Notes under the pieces: model-generated | What the model saw: only the letters and a program-made list of their open reading frames with translations | What the model was told of the DNA's origin: nothing | The model's database searches: none | Made by a program: the position numbers and the translations under genes | From: Neglectibacter timonensis | GTDB lineage: Bacteria; Bacillota; Clostridia; Oscillospirales; Acutalibacteraceae | Length of the DNA stretch: 64,000 nt | Direction of reading: 5' to 3' | Assembly (NCBI RefSeq): GCF_900048895.1 | Contig: NZ_LT160640.1 | Coordinates: 1,442,758 to 1,506,757 of the forward strand | Part shown: positions 61,445 through 64,000 of the stretch, piece after piece | Layout: every line of letters begins with the position of its first letter | Position numbering within the stretch: position 1 is the first letter of the stretch

Positions 61445-61701
61445 TTTTTGAAAATGCAGAACTAGGCATAAAAGAGCAAATTTTATCCGCATTATGGGAT
61501 AACGGCGGTAATTTTGCTGATGAAAATATGAAGGCGGTAAACTTCTTCTCAATTCTGAAATCAGAATGTATCTATCGTTTCAAACCAAAGACTTTCGCAG
61601 AAGCAAATGAAATGATTGACCGCTATCTCTACTTCTATAACCACAAGCGTATCCAGCTAAAGACGGAAGTGGCGCCGCTGACGCTGCGCCACTCCGCTTA
61701 A
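61445..61701 (+). pseudogene. Remnant of an IS3-type transposase (C-terminal part)
   Basis: An open frame without a good start ends at 61701. Its second half reads NFFSILKSECIYRFKPKTF, then EANEMIDRYLYFYNHKRIQ and LKTEVAPLTLRHSA, the C-terminal end of an IS3-family (OrfB, DDE) transposase, including the last catalytic Glu region. The first half (ELGIKEQILSALWDNGGNF) does not look like the usual family sequence, so the join may be a rearrangement. The N-terminal two-thirds are missing. Confidence 0.75.
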
Positions 61702-61772
61702 TACTTAATATTTCCTACACAGGGGCTTTTTCGTATCTTGAGATGCAAACTCAGATATCGTTTGCTGCAATT

Positions 61773-64000
61773 TTATTGCGGAGACAATAAAAGCCTGCTC
61801 ATTTCATAGCGCATCAGCACTGCCGCCACCTCGGCACGGGTGGCGCTACCCCGCGGGTCGAGAATGCCGTTGCCCTTGCCGGCAAGGATCTTCCGTTCCA
61901 CTGCCCATTCCACCGCATTCCGGGCATAGGAGGACACTTTGCCCGCATCCGCAAAGCCTTCCAGCTCTCCGGCGGTTTCCGGGCTGCCCGCATAGCGGTA
62001 CAGCACTGTGGCCAGCTGTTCCCGGGTCACAGGCTCCTCCGGCGCGAATCTGTTCTGGCCGACGCCGTACAGGATACCGTTTTCCCGTGCCCAATAAACG
62101 GCGGACGCATAATACTGCTCCGCGTCCACATCCACAAACGGATCGTCCCGGTTTTCCGGCGGTTCCGGCTCGCCAGCCATCCGCCACAACACCGCGGCCA
62201 GCATTCCCCGGGTCATGGTTTGTTCCGGACTGAACGTGGTCTCGGAGGTTCCAAAAAATAAGTTTCTATGATGGGCGAACCGCCCGGCGCTGTAAAACCA
62301 GTCCCCAGGCTTTACATCGTCAAATGGATTTTCCCCGATGACGACCGCGTAGCTGGAAGCGTGCGGGAACGGCAGCTCCGCCCTGCCGTCCCCGCCGATG
62401 CGGGCGGAGGATAGGTAAAGCAGGCTTTCCACAGCTTCCTGATACTCGTAGAGGTCCGCCCAAAGGCCGGCGTTTTCCGTTCCGGTTTCCAGCCGGAGGG
62501 TCAGCGGGAAGCCGAACGCGCCGTCATGAGCCAACTCCAGCTGCATGGTTTCCTGCTCCCCGGCCATTGCGCGAAGAAGCGCAGCGGGAATCGACGTGCC
62601 GTTGCAGCTGATCCCCATGTCCAGGTCTGAGAAAGAACCCCCGGCGGGGACTTCCCTGCCCTTGATGCTCCAGACGGCGCCGTTCATATGGAGTTCCAGC
62701 GTCACGCCCGTTCCGGCAATCGTCTCCAATATCCTGCCGGGAAGCTGCGTGGTTCCGTTCATTTCCACCGTGACGGTTTCGCCGTCCGCCGTGCCATCCA
62801 GCTGGGTTTGGATGTTGTTCCATCCCCGCGCTTTCTCCGTTGTAGGTTCCGCCTGGCTCGGCTGGGAGGGATGCGGGGGAACGATTTTAACCGTTTGGGC
62901 CGGCCCCTCCGATTCATCAATGCCAATGGTATTGATATAGACCCAAAGCTCGTCCGGCACCAGCTCCTCTAAGAGCAGGGCAAAGGGCTTGCCGCCTTCC
63001 TGGATGGTCAGTTTATCACCCAAAACGATTTCCTGGGGCGGTTCCTGATAGCCCGGATTCGTTTTTTTGTAGACTTTTTGACACAGGATTGCCTGGCAAT
63101 CCCGAGCGGTGACCTGTTTCCGTTCCGCTTCCTCCACCCAGTCGGAGGCCATGGCGGAAGCGGTCAGGGTGCTGCCGTTTTCCAGAACCAGCGCAGTTTG
63201 GTGCTTAACTCCCTCTTCGTTGTATAAATCGAGACAGATTCCGACGGCGACCGAATGGAAATCGCCCCCATCAAAAACCAGTCCGCGGGTGGTGGCGAGA
63301 ACGTCGAGCTTTCCCCGGTTGGTCAAGTTCAAATCGCTGCCGCCATAGCTTAACAGATCAATCCCGCAGGAGTGGCTGCTCTCAAGCCCCTTAGCGGTCA
63401 TGGTTCCGTTATTGACCAGGCTTCCCCCGCCCGGGCCTTCCAGCAAAATCCCCATGGCCTGCTCGGAATCGAAATTCTCCGCCGTATTTTCCGCGGAGGC
63501 CGTCACCACCCCATTGTTCAAGAATTCCCGCGATTCTCCGGCATCTCCAGCCATATAAACCCCGCAGGCAAAATTGGAGTATTTGTAAGTACCCTCCTGA
63601 AAGTCCGTCACGTTTCCGCCGTACGCGGAAACCTCCGCCTCCAGCGTACCGCCCTTCTGGTTTTCCCAACGGCCGGAGCCCAAACCCTCGGAAAACAGCC
63701 CAAAAATATTGCCGTTTGTGGTTCTGCCGGTCACGGTAATCCGCCCGCTGTTCTGCAGCTCATCCATGCCCGCCCAGATGTCCGTCCCGATGCCGATCAC
63801 GACAGAATTGGAACTGGTGTCTAAATTGTCATTATACAGGCCGATTTCCAGCGTCCCGCTATTGACAAACCGGGGACCGTCCGCTTTGATTCCGTAAAGA
63901 TATCCATAAAAGGAGGCATTGTCCGCCTTCTGGGAAATTTGAATCCGAATCGTAGAAGCATTTTGGAAACTGCCGGACAGGGCAATCCCGCCCAGGGTCT
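61773..64000 (-). CDS. SLH-domain surface protein (partial, runs off the window)
   Basis: At least 742 residues, open to the window end without a start, so the N-terminus is missing. The N-terminal part seen here has repeated beta-helix-like turns (GGIALSGSFQNASTI, NSGTLEIGLYN, NLTNRGKLDVLATT, FLNNGVVTASAENTAENF). At about 500-735 three S-layer homology domains follow: DVKPGDWFYSAGRFAH, DVDAEQYYASAVYWARENGIL and ADAGKVSSYARNAVEWAVERKIL, each with the ITRAEV-type end (MTRGMLAAVLWRMAG, VTREQLATVLYRYAG, ATRAEVAAVLMRYEM). It binds cell-wall polymer and displays a long beta-helical stalk on the surface. Confidence 0.9.
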   Translation of the reverse strand, partial: TLGGIALSGSFQNASTIRIQISQKADNASFYGYLYGIKADGPRFVNSGTLEIGLYNDNLDTSSNSVVIGIGTDIWAGMDELQNSGRITVTGRTTNGNIFGLFSEGLGSGRWENQKGGTLEAEVSAYGGNVTDFQEGTYKYSNFACGVYMAGDAGESREFLNNGVVTASAENTAENFDSEQAMGILLEGPGGGSLVNNGTMTAKGLESSHSCGIDLLSYGGSDLNLTNRGKLDVLATTRGLVFDGGDFHSVAVGICLDLYNEEGVKHQTALVLENGSTLTASAMASDWVEEAERKQVTARDCQAILCQKVYKKTNPGYQEPPQEIVLGDKLTIQEGGKPFALLLEELVPDELWVYINTIGIDESEGPAQTVKIVPPHPSQPSQAEPTTEKARGWNNIQTQLDGTADGETVTVEMNGTTQLPGRILETIAGTGVTLELHMNGAVWSIKGREVPAGGSFSDLDMGISCNGTSIPAALLRAMAGEQETMQLELAHDGAFGFPLTLRLETGTENAGLWADLYEYQEAVESLLYLSSARIGGDGRAELPFPHASSYAVVIGENPFDDVKPGDWFYSAGRFAHHRNLFFGTSETTFSPEQTMTRGMLAAVLWRMAGEPEPPENRDDPFVDVDAEQYYASAVYWARENGILYGVGQNRFAPEEPVTREQLATVLYRYAGSPETAGELEGFADAGKVSSYARNAVEWAVERKILAGKGNGILDPRGSATRAEVAAVLMRYEMSRLLLSPQ

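Noticed and set aside
1-64000. tRNA, rRNA or CRISPR array
   Set aside because: I saw no cloverleaf with a TTCGA-type loop, no rRNA-like stretch and no regularly spaced identical repeats.

Overview
The window is about 64 kb of bacterial chromosome with moderately high GC content, AGGAGG-type ribosome binding sites, hydEGF genes, an SLH-domain surface protein, PadR, LysR and ECF regulators, and cyclic-di-GMP signalling genes. Together these point to an anaerobic, probably gut- or rumen-dwelling Clostridia (Oscillospirales/Lachnospirales-like Firmicutes). The lineage is an inference; no rRNA gene, tRNA gene or CRISPR array was seen. One IS3-type transposase remnant is the only clear mobile-element trace.

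Layout. 0-3.7 kb: a coupled DUF89/metallo-beta-lactamase pair, a small membrane-anchored protein, a small acidic protein and a Cu/Zn-type superoxide dismutase. 3.7-11 kb: two sulfatases, a decayed third sulfatase, a two-gene chromate-type transporter with a divergent LysR regulator, and a GH51 arabinofuranosidase. 11-16.5 kb: the [FeFe]-hydrogenase maturation operon (TM1266-like regulator, hydE, hydG, hydF) behind a leader with an intrinsic terminator, then a DUF134-NifX fusion with its own palindrome-flanked promoter. 16.6-17.5 kb: a secreted Trp-repeat protein. 17.5-23.9 kb: a six-gene minus-strand catabolic operon (lactonase, SDR, RspA/ManD-like dehydratase, alpha/beta-hydrolase-like/MBL fusion, SDR, degenerate SDR) that reads like an oxidative sugar to lactone to aldonate to 2-keto-3-deoxy-acid route. 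24-27 kb: a FUSC-family exporter and a thioredoxin-reductase-like flavoprotein without its CxxC. 27.4-33.9 kb: a four-gene cyclic-di-GMP operon (PAS-GGDEF-GAF, membrane EAL, Hpt, REC/HD-GYP/GGDEF).

34-37.8 kb: a lipoprotein, a PadR regulator with a membrane partner, and a Cys-rich conserved protein. 37.8-43.3 kb: a TetR regulator divergent from an MMPL transporter and a heptad-repeat partner, with two identical operators between them. 43.3-46.7 kb: PcrA helicase and a DUF1836 regulator. 47-49.8 kb: a domain-permuted GH3 glycosidase behind a promoter whose spacer is a perfect LacI-like palindrome. 50-54.3 kb: an ECF sigma factor with a small ORF and a 411-residue beta-rich protein, an RNA methyltransferase and an FRG-domain protein. 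54.6-58.9 kb: a LysR regulator followed by two flavodoxin-fold proteins and two aldo/keto reductases. 59-64 kb: a methyltransferase, a VanZ-type membrane protein, the IS3 remnant and an SLH-anchored surface protein that runs off the right end.

The general picture is a sugar- and sulfated-glycan-using anaerobe with many local regulator/operator pairs that can be read directly from the DNA. The least familiar units are the cyclic-di-GMP phosphorelay operon without a kinase, the sigma/small-ORF/beta-rich-protein operon, the MBL fusion with its SDR pair, and the DUF134-NifX autoregulatory unit beside hydEGF.
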